Positions 1-12,307 of a stretch of DNA of 64,000 bases are shown here, piece after piece (within the stretch, counting starts at the first letter, position 1; every line of letters begins with the position of its first letter). The notes under the pieces are model-generated. The model ran no database searches. It was not told the origin of the DNA and saw only the letters and a list, made by a program, of their open reading frames with translations. Source of the DNA: Beroe forskalii (Eukaryota; Ctenophora; Nuda; Beroida; Beroidae); the NCBI GenBank assembly GCA_011033025.1, contig WFMF01000137.1, positions 186,001 to 250,000 on the forward strand. The letters run 5' to 3'. The position numbers were made by a program, and so were the translations under genes.

Positions 1-2220
1 TTAAGAGACAGCTGCCAGAGAATATTTTTTACGAACCGGTCTGTAGGAGCGAGAAACGAATCTGTTGCAGCTGACTTTTAACAAGCGAGTGTGTGTGGCT
101 GTCTTCCACTTGAGAAGTATCCAGCAATGGTGGAGCCACTCAACCACCCTCATTTCAACGTCACCTGTCATGAGAGTTGACATGAACATGACCATGTATG
201 ACACACAGGGAGGGAGGAATTGTTATCAGAGAAAAGCTGACAAGGAATCACCAGGATACAGAGAGGAGACAGAAGGTTCGTTCCAAATTAATGGATCTGC
301 CTACCGCTCCACTAAGACCTCGATACGTGTCATCACATGGGTCCAACTTTCAAACAGCCAAAGTGGTTAAAATTTCCTTTTTTGGAGGGGGTGAAACATC
401 AAATCGCATCTTACCTGGGGGCTGGGTAGTCTTTGATTAAAATTTTTTTAAAAAAGCAAAAAAGGAAAAAAAACTGGCAACCAGATGTTCCGAGAAGGGA
501 AATTAAAAAATTTAAAGGGAAATATTCCAAAATTTTTTTAGAAATGTTTTTTTTTTATTTTAACTTTTAAAAGGGAAAATCAATTTTACGAGCCCCCTCC
601 TTTACATTTAGAAAATTAAACAAGGAGGAAAGGGAATTTTAGAACATAGATGGAAAAATTTCGGTGGAACAAAAACCAAAAAAGATGCCCCCCTGAAAGA
701 TACCAAAGCTTTAGGGGATGTATGACTGCCAAAAGTTTTCTTTTAAAATTTTCAAACTTTCCTTTGCCTTTCATATCAGTAGATAAATCTGAAAAACATT
801 GCATTTGAACCATCGACCAGAACCAGGAAAGATACATGCTTTATGAAAAACGATTGAAATCAGCGATCTTGGTGATGAGTGTGTCGTCATACCAAACCCA
901 AAAGGGAACAACATCATTTTTAACCGGTTCCCAACCTTTAACAAACCAGGACCCTTCTGAAAACCCTACCTGAGGGTTTAGGCAGTTTTAGGGAAACAAG
1001 GGGGGATGCCAGCCCGAGGGGCAGCAAATAGGCCTTCCCTCCCGACCTTTCTAGAAAGAATTTTTATGTTTTGGGGGTGTACAATAAAAAGGGGAGGGGG
1101 AATTTGGCGCAAAATTTTGGTATGAAATGTCAGATAGAAGTAGGGCCTGTAAAATAGTTGGAAAGGGTTTCAGAACTTAAACCCCCTTCCAATCAAAGAA
1201 TCTCAAAAAAATGCCTTCAAATCTTCATTTTAAAAAATAAAAAAAACAGGGGGAACATAAACTGAAAACTTAATTGAAAAGCTGGATTTAGAAGTCTTTA
1301 ACGAACGTAACGATGTCTGAAATAATCCCCATTTTAAAAAATTTCCTTAGATCAAAAATTAAAAATAGAGGGTTTTTTTAAAATTTTCGATCTTGGTGAT
1401 AAAAAGGGTAAAACATTGTAATCAGGTAAGTGACATCGGAACTATTTGAAAAAGAAATAAAAACCAAAAAAGGAGGTTTTTATTTTCCTCTAAACCCCAT
1501 CCGTCCCCCTGATCCCATCAATCTGCATCGGAGATGATGGCCTGCGAAGTGTGATAGTCTGGAAAATTAATTTTTATTTTTCATTTTATAGGGGAAAAAT
1601 TAAGTTCATGTCAGATGTATCTACCATGTATATAATCCCGGGTTCAAAGTCCCCATGTTTTTCAAAGGTTTTTTTGAGTGATCCACTGATCATTGCTGAC
1701 ACTATCGCCTTATCAGTATAACGAGCGATACAGTGGGTGAAAGGCTCGTATAACATGATTTCAATACAGATACGTGATCTGAGAATGCCATGCGAACACT
1801 ACCTACCCCGTGATAATTCGTCACGGTCTCGTCCCACCTAGGCAACGAGGTCTCATGTAGTGTGCAGTATACATATACTGAACCGGAACCTGAGAAGTAT
1901 ACTACAGACAAACTTCCGTCATCTGCAGCCAACTCAATACTCACCGAATATAATGTTCCTTCTACCTCTCCAACACTCTTCCTCCGTCAGACACCACCAT
2001 GAAGTTCATCCAAGTCAAAGTAAGAACCTCCACCTCCAAATCCCGTCTTCATCCTGCTATTCACCTCCGCTTCATGGTCCTCAAATTTTCGTGAGTTTTT
2101 ATAAGCACATTTCTACGATGGGATGTTTCCTCGATAAAATCAATGTGTGTAATGTGTATTGTGTATTGTGTAACGTATTATTTTATTATAGTACCTATAT
2201 GTGATATAACGTGATTAGTT
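1..2220. other. Unassigned stretch, partly low-quality sequence
   Basis: I recognise no gene here. Positions 1-360 read as ordinary sequence but hold no convincing exon. From about 360 to 1700 the sequence is full of A, T, G and C homopolymers and near-repeated short words, typical of an uncorrected long-read consensus at a contig edge, and no reading frame survives. Positions 1700-2220 return to normal texture without a recognisable coding signal. The missing upstream exons of the RRM gene (RRM1 start, N-terminus) are not visible here. Confidence 0.6.
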
Positions 2221-2239
2221 TACACACTGATGTTGGTGT

Positions 2240-2892
2240 ATGGAATGTCACTTGCGACCATATTCCTGTACATGCGTTCATTTCCACAAACATGCGTTCA
2301 TTCTATGTTAACTTGCGTATATATATACAATTTACCAAATTCCTCCTGCGACCAAACCTAGTAACCATGCGTTCATTTATATGAATACATGCGTTCACTG
2401 CATGTAAAGACGCGTATGTTTCTAAGCATTTCACCAAATTCCTCCTAGGACCAAACCTAGTTACCATGCGTTCATTTATATGAATACATGCGTTCACTGC
2501 ATGTAAAGATGCGTACGTTTCTAAACATTTCACCAAATTCCTCCTGCGACCAAACCTAGTAACCATGCGTTCATTTCTATAAATACATGCGTTCACTGCA
2601 TGTAAAGACGCGTACGTTTCTAAACTAACTCTCTCCAAATTCCTCCTGCGAACATCTTCATATCTGTGCGTTCATTTTCAAAAGGTGTCTGACAGAAATG
2701 CGTTCATAACATTAGTGAGGCGCACAAGTTTATAGAAATGTACGCACGATTAGGAAATGAACGCGAATAGCAGGTTGTTTTCGCGTTCAAGCTGTAATTA
2801 TGCGTTCAAGTTTCCTTAAAACGGTGCCAATTTCATAATTGGGCGTTAATTTTTTTACCTGTGCTACCGCCCGCTTGAAAAGGGGGCTTTAG
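2240..2892 (+). repeat. 99-bp tandem repeat block, left copy of an inverted pair
   Basis: The word ACCAAACCTAG recurs at 2351, 2450 and 2549, giving a 99-bp unit rich in the motif TGCGTTCA. Because 99 is a multiple of three, a spurious open frame runs across it on the minus strand. The block ends at about 2892 after the motif TACCGCCCGCTTGAAAAG. The same block lies in reverse orientation at 14310-14835, beginning CTTTTCAAGCGGGCGGTA. The two copies could be arms of one large element or two insertions of one family. Confidence 0.75.
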
Positions 2893-3893
2893 AAAGCGGG
2901 GTTGAACTTTTTAGATGACTCTTTAAGGTTTTGAATCTCATGATAGCTATTAAGCGTTTACTAAGAATGTAACATTTATTTATTTATTTATAAAAGTTTG
3001 TAAGTATAGAGATTCTCTATACTTCTATATCGTAGGGTACGGAAGATTTTAGTATTATGATTAGATTTAAATGCTTAATAATCTTACATTTGAGTGCATC
3101 TGAAAGAGGAGAGCAATTTATTTCGATACATAGAACTTGGTGTCAAATTTTATAATTGGAATTTCCGAGGCTTCAACGATTCTTGGTATGGCGGACGACG
3201 GTATCTTCTTCTTAGAGGGGGATGGGCCGAAGCCTGGCAGATGGGAACAAGTCCCGTTCACTCCTGTTCACTCCCCATCGGGCAGATTAGAGCTGCCATT
3301 CCTGCAGTCCATTAGGAAGCCGATGGTATCGAATCAGCCGTCAAATTTCTTGTGATGGTAGGTTGAAGACGAAATCCGAAAGCAATGGATGATCACTGAT
3401 CTGTTGCAAAATCAAGCAAGGTAGGTGAATTGGCCGTTCTTAGGACTTAAAAAACAAGCGTATTCTGAAACAGAGGGGAAGATGATAAGAGGGAAGATGA
3501 GGGAATCAAGCCATACATAGCTAAACTTATGCCAAGCTGATGCCTGTTTTAGCCCTGCTGATCATATATCCCGAATTATCACTGCAAAAAATATGATATT
3601 ATTCGTAATTTTAGGTATCATGATGCAAAAAGCATAAGAAGCATGGTACTGACACGTAGTAGAGATAGGTATTTAACACAGTATTTTCACACTAATGTGC
3701 GTAGTCTCCTCTGACCATGCCTCGTGATGACGTAGCGCCCTCGACCACAACGAAACTTTGCACCTCTATATTAGCAAAATGGAAGGTGATAAAAATTCCG
3801 GATTTTCAATAACCTCTTTGTTTTTTTGTTTTGAGATTTGATTTAGATAGTAAAATCGATATTTTTTGAAACTCGCCAAAACCTTCAGGATCC
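2893..3893. other. Unassigned intergenic stretch
   Basis: No coding signal is recognisable. The stretch is AT-rich with a short TTTA run near 2975. It ends where the LINE reverse-transcriptase frame begins at about 3894. Confidence 0.5.
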
Positions 3894-4406
3894 CTTTAAA
3901 TCTGCCAGAGACACTGCAAGATTAGCAAAAATAAATGAGCCAAAAGATATAAAACTAGAAACACTACAAAAAGAAGACAAAACCTACACAACATCACCAG
4001 AAGAAACATTGAACATCCTAGCTGATGAACTCCTCGGAAAAGAATCACAGGAAACCTTTGACATTCCCAAAACAGATCAAACAGAACAGCCTGACCTCAA
4101 CAAAATATTCAGCAATGAAAGATGGGAAAAAGCAATAAAGGAACTCAAGCAGAACAAAGCCCCGGGAAGGGATGGGATAACAAATGAAATGCTCATAGAG
4201 GGCAAAAACCTAATCAAAGAATCAATCTTAACAATCTTCAAATCATGTATCAAACTAGGTTACGTACCTAAAATATGGCAAAACTCAAATGGATCAACAC
4301 TAGCAAAACAGAAAATCATACAGAATAATAACATTATCTTCCAACCTTCTAAAAATCATGGAAAAACTCATTCTATGGCACCTCCAAAAAGATCTTGAAA
4401 TAGAAC
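3894..4406 (+). mobile_element. LINE reverse transcriptase, upstream part
   Basis: The conceptual peptide contains TYTTSPEETL followed by KELKQNKAPGRDGITNEML, the hallmark of the N-terminal fingers of non-LTR reverse transcriptases of the I / R1 / Jockey kind. It runs on to CIKLGYVPKIW. Soon after VPKIW the frame shifts; the family's next block is still readable in another frame as YRIITLSSNLLKIMEKLI, then LQKDLEIEQ. The copy is therefore 5'-truncated and frameshifted. It is cut at 4407 by the DNA element at 4410-7196, and the protein resumes at 7200 as SINSNQYGFRSGHSTDTA. No ORF1, endonuclease or 3' tail of this copy is seen. The clade is a judgement from motifs only. Confidence 0.85.
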
Positions 4407-5718
4407 AAAAGGGGTCATTCATAAACCAAAACTCATACTCAAATTGTGAGTTTTTCTTACAATTCTAAATACTAGTAGACGTTTGCTATTCATAATACTT
4501 AGTAATTACTAGCCTGAGTATTTTGTTGTGAGTAAATCCTCAAAATTCAAACTCATGCTCAAATCATTATTCATATACTAGTATTTACTTGCCCCTAAAT
4601 ACTAGTACTCAAATTGGTATTCATAAACTTAGTAAATGCTCAAAACAAGTACTCCGAGAGTTAGTATCGTTTTCATTTTCTCAGAATAAATACTCGTGTG
4701 TATTTTGAGAGGGTTGGTCATGCAAAAACAGTCATTTTGTTGATGCATTCGACATATACAAGTGGGATAACGATTTTGCTTCCACCCTTGTTATCGCAAT
4801 TGCCGTTGATTAACTTTTGATCTTCCACGGCTTATTACTTACCATGGGTCAGCCTTCGTATATAAACTCCTGATCTCTAATCCTTTATTCCACCATATAA
4901 AACATTCGATCATAGATTTGTGCGCGGTTGATAACTCCATCCGTGTCTCAATGTTTATTTTGTTTCAGAGTTGATTTCTGATTGGAGGATCGAAATAAAG
5001 ATAACGCAGACTTGAAGTTCTCTGAAAACAGCGTATTCAGTATTGCTCTGTTTTATTCTAATTTGTATCATTTCCTCGTGACCTTGCTTTTGTTTGTCAG
5101 AGTTTGTTTCGGATTGATCAATTGAAATAAATAACATAATTCAACATCGTGATGAATATAATACATGCAATCATAAAACCGTAGACAAGTATCTGGTAAA
5201 TGGCAGTTGTCTGATCTGAAATTGTTTTTGTTCTCGATACAGTAACAAACCAGAAATTTCATTGATATTTGAGTCCCGCATACCAACCACCCAATCGTTG
5301 AAGGAATGCGTATTTTCTCTATCAGTGCTATTCAGACCGTTAAGGCTGTCAATACATATTTTGATCATTTGCTGTTGAATTTATTCGTTGGATTGACTTT
5401 GACACGATGATGATGTCACATTTTAGCTTTAACAACATTGTAATTCGTGATAGATAAGTAAATTTAACCGTTTCAATCATGAAACAATTCAGTTACCTTA
5501 CTTATTCCACTCGGTGAAACAGGCAACAGGGAACTCTAGCCAGTTAGAAAGCTGCTTCGAAGCTCAGCTTTGAGTATTTTCACGCGAGTATTTTTCAATT
5601 TCACCGAGCTTTTTCTTAGGTTGGAGAAATACTCGAGCTGAGTTTAGTACGAGTCTGAGTCCAAACATGGCGATAATTACTCAAGTTTTAACTCTCCAAA
5701 ACCGAGACGGTTGTCGTA

Positions 5719-7088
5719 GTAACCCCCTGCTGATTTGGTGACGTCAGTCCATTTCTTTCGGTTGGAACCAACGTAACTAAACCTCACGCATTCCGAAACA
5801 ACGTTATTCTAACTTGGAATTACTAGAATTGACCAATTTCCTAATTTCTACAAATCGTCCACGTGAACTCACGTGCTGAAATGTAGCACCCAGATCAAAT
5901 TTCACGTGCATTAGTCGTATTTGAACTCATTTCAACGTAATCAAGTCGAAAATCGCGTGTAAATATCAATTTCTTGAAATCCCCTAATTTCTACAAAACG
6001 TCCACGTGAACTCACGTGATTCACTATTTCATCGTATATTTCCCACATTTAGTAACTGCGAGACATGAAGAAACCATTATTAGTTCGTCATTGTATCACA
6101 GAATAAGGCTAAAGTGCAATTTTTCATCATTAACGTAATTTCAACCATTCTGTAGCTCAATTTTTAGAGGCTTCACATGACGACATATTCGACCGATCGC
6201 CGTGAAACTCGTTTTATAGCTAAATCTCGAGATCTAAAAACAAAATATCGAAGTAAAACATAATCCGGTGAAAACTCTTTGAGTTAGAGATGTTCAAAGT
6301 AGCGCAAAATAGCATTTTATCGCAAAATACGTTATTTTAGCGGTTTTACGCGATTTTGATGACGTCATCACAGCACCCAAATAGGCTCAAACCAACTTCC
6401 TGTATGGCCTATGTAGCAATTTCACCTTAGTACAACATACTTTGACCGATCTCATCTCAAGATAAGTCGTAGTTCTTGACAGCTCACTGGTTTAAGTTTT
6501 GTCCTAAATTTTGACATCGATTTTTCACCGCACCTTAGAAAATCGTGTATATCTCGATGAAAAATCGAGATAGCCCAATGATCAGTATGATTTTCTGAAA
6601 GCTCTTTAAATTTCCAACTAACGATTTTTCAAAATTTTTGAGCTATCTCCATTCCTTCTTGGTGAAAAATGCGCTCGAAAACGACCTATTTTCGCTAAAA
6701 AAGCAGTAAAATTTCGCTAAGTTGATGACGTCATAATGACGTCATAATGACGTCATAATGACGTCACCAGAACTTCTTTTATAGCCTAATGCAATTTCCC
6801 ATCTTAGATCTACAAAACGTGACCTCGATCATGTCTCTACCATTTGTAGAACTTGAGATCTCATCGATTTAAATTGGGTCACAAATTATCTTATTATTAT
6901 TATATAAACTCCTGTGACACTGAATTCTCTCATATATAGCCCTGGCCAGTTACGTTACTGTAGCGTGCGATTTAAGTATACGCGTATCTATAAGAACGGT
7001 TGTTCTAGACCTAAAATTTTACGACGAATCGTTCTAGATAGGTCCTGACTCTCTATTCCTTTTATTTTTCTGATATGCAGGGGGTTAC
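5719..7088. mobile_element. Possible nested repeat with GTAACCCCCTGC ends
   Basis: GTAACCCCCTGC at 5719-5730 is mirrored by GCAGGGGGTTAC at 7077-7088, suggesting a nested element inside the 2.8-kb DNA transposon. The right part, from about 6900 (TGTGACACTGAATTCTC) to 7110 (CCCTGGCCAGGGCGGGAAT), is closely related to segments at 34190-34257 and 36950-37070, so it belongs to a dispersed family. I saw no clear TSD. Confidence 0.45.
6726..6766. promoter_or_regulatory. Four TGACGTCA palindromes at 11-bp spacing
   Basis: Perfect TGACGTCA octamers start at 6726, 6737, 6748 and 6759, separated by ATA-type linkers. This octamer is the classical cAMP-response element bound by CREB/ATF bZIP dimers. The 11-bp period is close to one helical turn, which would place the sites on one DNA face. 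It may equally be a microsatellite of no function, since it lies inside a transposon. Confidence 0.5.
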
Positions 7089-7199
7089 CGCCCTGGCCAG
7101 GGCGGGAATGAATAGCAAATTTGAGTACCAGAAAATCTTAAGTAATTATTCGCTAGTAATTACTTGAGAAATACTTAGTTATTATGAATGACCCCTAAA

Positions 7200-7775
7200 G
7201 CATTAACTCTAACCAATATGGATTCAGAAGTGGACACTCAACAGATACAGCAATAATGAAACTCATCCAAAAAATAGAAAAAACATTACTCAACCCAAAA
7301 CACCACGCACTAGGTATATTTTTAGATATAAATGGAGCCTTTGACAATCTACCATTCAAGGCAATCAAAGAATCACTTGATAACACGAAAGCCAAAGGAC
7401 ACATCTCAGACTGGATAATGTTCATGGTAAGCAACAGACACATAACACTGAAACTTGGACAAACAGAAATCATGAGACACATTCCAAAAGGGTGTCCCCA
7501 AGGTGGAGTACTTTCTCCATTCCTTTGGAACCTAGTACTAAATGACCTTCTCAATCACTTCAGCAAGTCCAAGGAACTCTAGGCATTTGCAGATGACCTC
7601 AACCTTCTAATATCAGGCTCGGACATAGCAACAATATGGGGCTTAGCAGAACATAAACTAAAGGAAATTAATGCCTGAAGGCTCGGACATAGCAACAATA
7701 TATGGGGCTTAGCAGAACATAAACTAAAGGAAATTAATGCCTGGTGCACTAGCATATTGTTATCTGTATGCTCTA
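7200..7775 (+). mobile_element. LINE reverse transcriptase, downstream part with FADD box
   Basis: This continues the LINE cut at 4407. Readable blocks are SINSNQYGFRSGHSTDTA, then LGIFLDINGAFDNLPF (catalytic Asp region), PKGCPQGGVLSPFLWN and AFADDLNLL (the YADD-type catalytic box). An in-frame stop (TAG) lies just before AFADD. A 61-63 bp segment (GCTCGGACATAGCAACAATA...) is duplicated in tandem at about 7618-7742. Similarity fades after INAWC, and the hAT-like element enters at 7778. The copy is a dead fragment. Confidence 0.85.
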
Positions 7776-7777
7776 AT

Positions 7778-10016
7778 CCCAGTGGCATAATTTTTCAAAG
7801 TGGCTGGGAATGGGAATTTGGTCGTAAATTGGCTTTTTAGACCAATTACTTTCACTGCAATCCCAGTAGTAGGTAGAGATTTTTGCTCCAGAACATAGCA
7901 TAACCTTCAATGTGTTCAGTAAGTTCGAAACACGCTATAAAACAAGATTTTTCGATAATTTTCAAAAAGTGCGTCATCGGGGATTTGAACCCGGGTCAAC
8001 CGCTTACGAGGCCAAAGGTGTGACCATTGTCCTACCACCATATGGGTGAAAATACAATTTTACACTACTTATTCATAACTCATCAAGCTATGTGTGATAT
8101 GCTTAAAATGACTCTTCAAACAATTTCAGGAATCTTTTATGCAGGATAAAGTGTATTGAGTGTGTGAGAGTGTGCTTTAAGCAGCCTGGGAGCAAAAGTC
8201 ATGAATCATGGCATGTACAAGGCCCGGTTGGAATAACCTGCAATCCTGGCAATCCTAGCTGGGCAACATTATTTGTTAAAGCAACCATGAAATTTCAGAA
8301 TTTAACGACTTAAAATTAGGTGTGCAGCTACAATTTTACTGTTACATCAGTCAGTTTTCAAAAATGGAGATAGAGATTAGAAACACTGAATAACGTACCT
8401 ACTACGTTGGTATCATTCATATTATGATATTACACCTTCTCGCTTTAATAATTACTGCAGAAGGGATATGTTTCAATATCCAGCATATATCCAGAATTCC
8501 ATGGACCATGCTAGCGCAACCAGAGCAACCCAACTTGTTACTTACAATCCTGAGGCTCTCAGCAATCCTGGTTGCGATCCTGGTTGCAGCTGATTAGATT
8601 ATTGTGAGGGTGAGCTGTAGTAAAACACTGCTGCTGAGAACAGCAACTTGCAAGCTCTCTAAAGCGGTGGTTGCACTTCCAGTCGGCATGATCTGATCGA
8701 GTTTTAACTTTTAAGGAGGGACTTAATTTTAACAAAAACAAAAATCCAATTAGAAATAAAAACCAGGAGTATATCTAATATTCGTATTCAAGATACAGCG
8801 ACACATAGACAATATTAAATCATGATCAATATTCAGCCTGAAATTTGTTTTTTTGAACTCCTGTGTATGAGTAAAGGTGACGTTTTGACTCGCTTATCAA
8901 ACAAAAAATCTGTGCTTCCATTTTTTAGGATACAAACGACAGATTATATTTGTTAGTTATTGAGTTATAAGCCTGACACACAATTGATCTTTGAAACATG
9001 AACATTTACTTTACAATTCATCAATTGGTTGAAAGAATAGTGAGCAGTGAGTAAGTAATTCAAATTTTGTCTGTCAGGTGGAAATATCATGAATTACATA
9101 ATGTGTAGCCTACTCGGGGCTTCTGAATCAAAAATTAGAGATTTTTGAATGAAACACGCTGTTTAAATCTCGGATATTTTCTTGCTCAAATGAAGGAAAA
9201 CCCTGCAAAATTATACATTTTTAAAAATTTTCCGGGGGGGCTTCGCCCCTAGACCAGGGGGCTCTGCCCCTGGACCCCCGCTGAATGTAATCGCTCGGCA
9301 AAGCTACCGTGCTCGCTTCGCTCGCACAGGATTGGCAACCAGCCTAACCTTTATTCCAACCGGGGTACAAGGTGTTCAAAATCTATCTAGTATGAAGAAT
9401 CATATTGTACAAGTATACAATGTATTGCACTCTATCTGCCACTCTAAATCTGTCTTCCGTAGTTTAAACCATGCTAAAGATTTGGTAGGTAAACCATGAA
9501 AACGATTATTTGAAGTACTTAGTAAGCAGGGTCTTTGACCTATGGGGCAAAAATACCTTTCCATTTCCTTGAACTGCCCAAATTTTAGACTGGCAAATAA
9601 AAAAAGTCAAAAAAGCAACGCAAAACTAGTCTGCCCACACCATCCAAATTGTTAAAACTGCCGGGAAGTTTATCATATGTTGGGATTTTTAGGAATCTGT
9701 AGATTCCCCAAACCAGCCACTACATTCCCCAACCAGCCGGCTGGGCTGGGAATGTAATGGCTGGTTCGGGAAGTGCGGCGTTCCGCTAATTGGAAATTGG
9801 CGCAAAAGGCTGCTCCTTTATAAAATCATTTTTTTCGAAGTCGATGAGTGATCCCAGTGCGGCAGTGCGCGGCGTAAAATCGAACAGCCACTTTAATGAA
9901 AAAAATATTTAATTCAATTTTTCGTGAATTTGGCTTTTTGAGTCCGATTTCACAGATTCTGTCCCAAAATTTGGCTGGGCTTGCCATTCCCCCATTCCCT
10001 ACATTATGCCACTGGG
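7778..10016. mobile_element. hAT-like DNA transposon, 2.2 kb, 8-bp TSD
   Basis: The ends are CCCAGTGGCATAAT at 7778 and ATTATGCCACTGGG ending at 10016. An 8-bp direct repeat GCTCTAAT flanks the element at 7770-7777 and 10017-10024. TIRs of the CAGTGGC type with an 8-bp duplication are characteristic of the hAT superfamily. No transposase frame is recognisable, so this is a non-autonomous derivative. It carries a tRNA-like segment on the minus strand (about 7973-8048) and a GC-rich block near 9225-9330 (GGGGGCTTCGCCCC...). Confidence 0.85.
7973..8048 (-). repeat. tRNA-like SINE fragment
   Basis: On the minus strand the segment contains an A-box-like TAGGACAATGGT and a B-box GGTTCAAATCC at tRNA spacing. 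The sequence that should form the 5' acceptor strand does not pair with the 3' strand (ATGACGC), so it is not a working tRNA. A tRNA-derived SINE head captured in the hAT-like element is the best reading. Confidence 0.6.
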
Positions 10017-10082
10017 GCTCTAATGTTATGCTCTAATGTTAGAGTTTCCCTATCAGGCATAATCCACGATTTTTGCAAGTAC

Positions 10083-10280
10083 ACCTGAATTCGCCGCGAA
10101 TTCAAGTGAATTCAGGTGAATTCAGGTGAATTCAGGTGAATTCAGGTGAATTCAGGTGAATTCAGGTGAATTCGCGGCAGAGTTTGCCAAAAAAAATTTT
10201 GGCGGACTCCGCCGGAGTCCGCTGGAGTCTGCCGCGGACTCTGGCAAATTCACCTGAATTCACCTGAATTCGCCGCGAAT
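10083..10280. repeat. 10-bp GAATTCAGGT microsatellite forming a hairpin
   Basis: Tandem copies of GAATTCAGGT run from about 10097 to 10170, and an inverted set (CACCTGAATT) follows at 10250-10275. Between them lies a GC-rich spacer with GGAGTCCGC-type palindromes. The whole segment can fold into one hairpin with GAATTCGCGGC at both sides. Confidence 0.7.
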
Positions 10281-10829
10281 ACACATATTACACACGTATT
10301 CGGTGTACTAGTTCGCCAATTTTCCAGTTCACCCAATAAGAATGAAGAGTTATCCTTCTTCTCCTCTTCCCAAAGGTAGTTCCGAAAATAGTTCATAGTT
10401 CCTCAATTAAATTGATATGCATAACAATATCGTCAATTAACTTCAAGTTTTCAAGAAATGATATTAGTAACTAGGAAAGTCAAATATAAACTATGGTTTT
10501 ATAATAGATTGTTTAAATGACTGTTTTGTTCAAGAGTCCATAATGAAGTTGTGAAAAATCATGTCTTTCAGCAATATTCTTTCGAAGGAAGGTTTGATTC
10601 TAACTTATTCATTCATCTTTTTTCAGTGTGTGTATGTGTGTTATTGTAAAATATTTTGGAGATCAATAAAAATATTCTTTTACTCAATATTCTTTAACTC
10701 AACCTTAGGGTTAGGGTTTTGGTTAGGACACTAGAAAAAATTGACATCAAGATCTGTGACGTCATTGTCAGGAGTTGCCTGACCCCCTGACGACTTAGGA
10801 CATCGCTGATTCGCTGAGGACAAAAACCA
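10281..10829. other. Unassigned stretch
   Basis: No gene, RNA gene or clear repeat is recognised. Two adjacent TTAGGG words occur near 10706 but are too few to call a telomeric array. Confidence 0.5.
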
Positions 10830-11110
10830 GTATCGGCGCATATAGGCGCCTATAGGCGATGAAAAACGTAGGCGCCTATAGGCGGTCAAAAATCGCCGAT
10901 GGCGCCGATAAGCGGTGTATAGGTGCTTTTCGGCGCCTATAGGCGCTTTTCGGCGCCTATAGGCGCCGATGACCACTTGTTAATTCGACACTTGTTAACT
11001 ATAGGCGCCTGTAGGCGCCTAAAAGCGGTACCGCCTATAAGTGCTGGTTAGGCGCCTAAGAAAAATTAAAGGCGCCAATTCGGCGCTTGTCGGCCCCGAA
11101 TCGGCGGTTT
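10830..11110. repeat. GGCGCCTATAGGCG-type palindromic repeats
   Basis: Degenerate copies of the palindromic word TAGGCGCCTA, mixed with CGGCGCCTATAGG, recur many times over about 280 bp. Both strands read alike, so cruciform or stem structures are possible. I see no coding potential beyond a spurious minus-strand frame rich in Arg and Tyr. Confidence 0.65.
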
Positions 11111-11339
11111 GCATATATGGGATTGAGCCAATTTTCCTTCATCGCCAATCGCTAATTTGTTAAATTCGTACTGATTTGGGCTTTTGGCATGTTTCCCTTA
11201 AACTTAAAGATATAATATTAATTCCTGCTGGTCGTGCACAGGTGACGTTTTATGGTAATTCCTCGGGTACATGAGTATTGAGTACAGGTATGTAACATTA
11301 ACACTTAGCACTTTAGCAGTTTTACGATACAGTAGGGCT

Positions 11340-11460
11340 ACGACACAGTCACACCGTTACGACACAGTAACATGACACCGTTACGACTCAGAAACACCGT
11401 TGGCGTTACGACACAGTAGAACTGTTACGATACAGTAACACCGTTACGGCACAGTTACAC
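11340..11460. repeat. Short degenerate repeats GTTACGACACAGTA
   Basis: The word GTTACGACACAGTA and variants (ACGATACAGTA, ACGGCACAGTT) recur about seven times with irregular spacing. No function is inferred. Confidence 0.5.
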
Positions 11461-12307
11461 CCAGTGCAGCATAGAATATCGAGTTCAGTAGTTCCATACA
11501 AAGAGTTACAAGAAGTTAGATAGTAAAAGGTGTGGACAAGGGAGTGCTCTTTGAAGTAAGTGGCAGGGTCCGTCGTCACAGTCTCATACTGTTTTTTGTA
11601 ACCGAGGCTGTGCAGGTTCCTCAGGACCGCCTGGCAGAAGTGGCTGCTGTCGACGAGGGCAGAGGGAAAGGTGGATAAGAGGGACCCCACAGCAGAAGAA
11701 GTGGCGGGGTTGCAACCCCGCCACTTAACCCCATTCTAGATCCACCACTGAGTCCCGCATCAACACTTGGGGAGCCAGGATGGGGCAGTTGGAGACAAGG
11801 GATTGGAAAGCCTCCAGGCACGGTAAATGGCTAAGTCCTTGTGGGTGAGGAGAATGCAGACCGTGGGGAGGCACCAGGATCTGTCTTCTGTGAGGGATGA
11901 GAGCTCCGCATGGATGACAAGGATCTGGGGTTAGGACTTGAAGGTTCCATCGAGGAACCAGCAGGAGCTTTCTGCTAGGATCGTGAGGTTGTCACTGGTA
12001 GCCCGGATGATCACCCGAGGCGTTGTCGTAGAGGAGCATATCAGCTTGTCTGAGGGTCCGGCAGTCTGCAGGGAGGGTTTCTGCAGAGCAACGTGCGCAA
12101 CTGGTGAATTTTACCTAGAACGGGATCATGGCCTAAATCATATTTTTGGCTATGCTATTTTTTAAGTTTAGTCATTTTCTACCGCCTTGCAAAAAATCAC
12201 GGCTTTTTAGCTCCATTTGTGTCAGTTATTCATATACAAACGTAGAAGTGCCTCTTTCCTTTATATTAAAGATTCCTATCAACTTATCAATGAAAAAACT
12301 TGATAAT
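11461..12307. other. Unassigned stretch with a 28-bp perfect palindrome
   Basis: No convincing exon is seen. Positions 11699-11726 form a perfect palindrome, AAGTGGCGGGG + TTGCAA + CCCCGCCACTT. The rest is GC-rich relative to its surroundings but does not match a family I know. Confidence 0.4.

Larger units (their letters stand above)
4410..7196. mobile_element. Non-autonomous DNA transposon with 15-bp TIRs and AAA target duplication
   Basis: The left end reads AGGGGTCATTCATAA and the right end is its reverse complement, TTATGAATGACCCCT. The flanks are AAA at 4407-4409 and AAA at 7197-7199. Removing the element and one AAA joins the interrupted LINE in frame (...DLEIEQ then SINSNQYGF...), which fixes both ends precisely. 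The 2.8-kb body has no transposase frame that I recognise. It has subterminal TACTAGTA / AGTAATTACT-type motifs, CACGTG pairs, a row of TGACGTCA sites, and a possible nested element. A 3-bp duplication fits PIF/Harbinger, but the family is not proven. Confidence 0.85.

Noticed and set aside
7973-8048. Functional tRNA gene
   Set aside because: A and B boxes are present but the acceptor strands do not pair, so a SINE fragment is more likely.
10703-10730. Interstitial telomere repeat
   Set aside because: Only two adjacent TTAGGG words; too short to mean anything.
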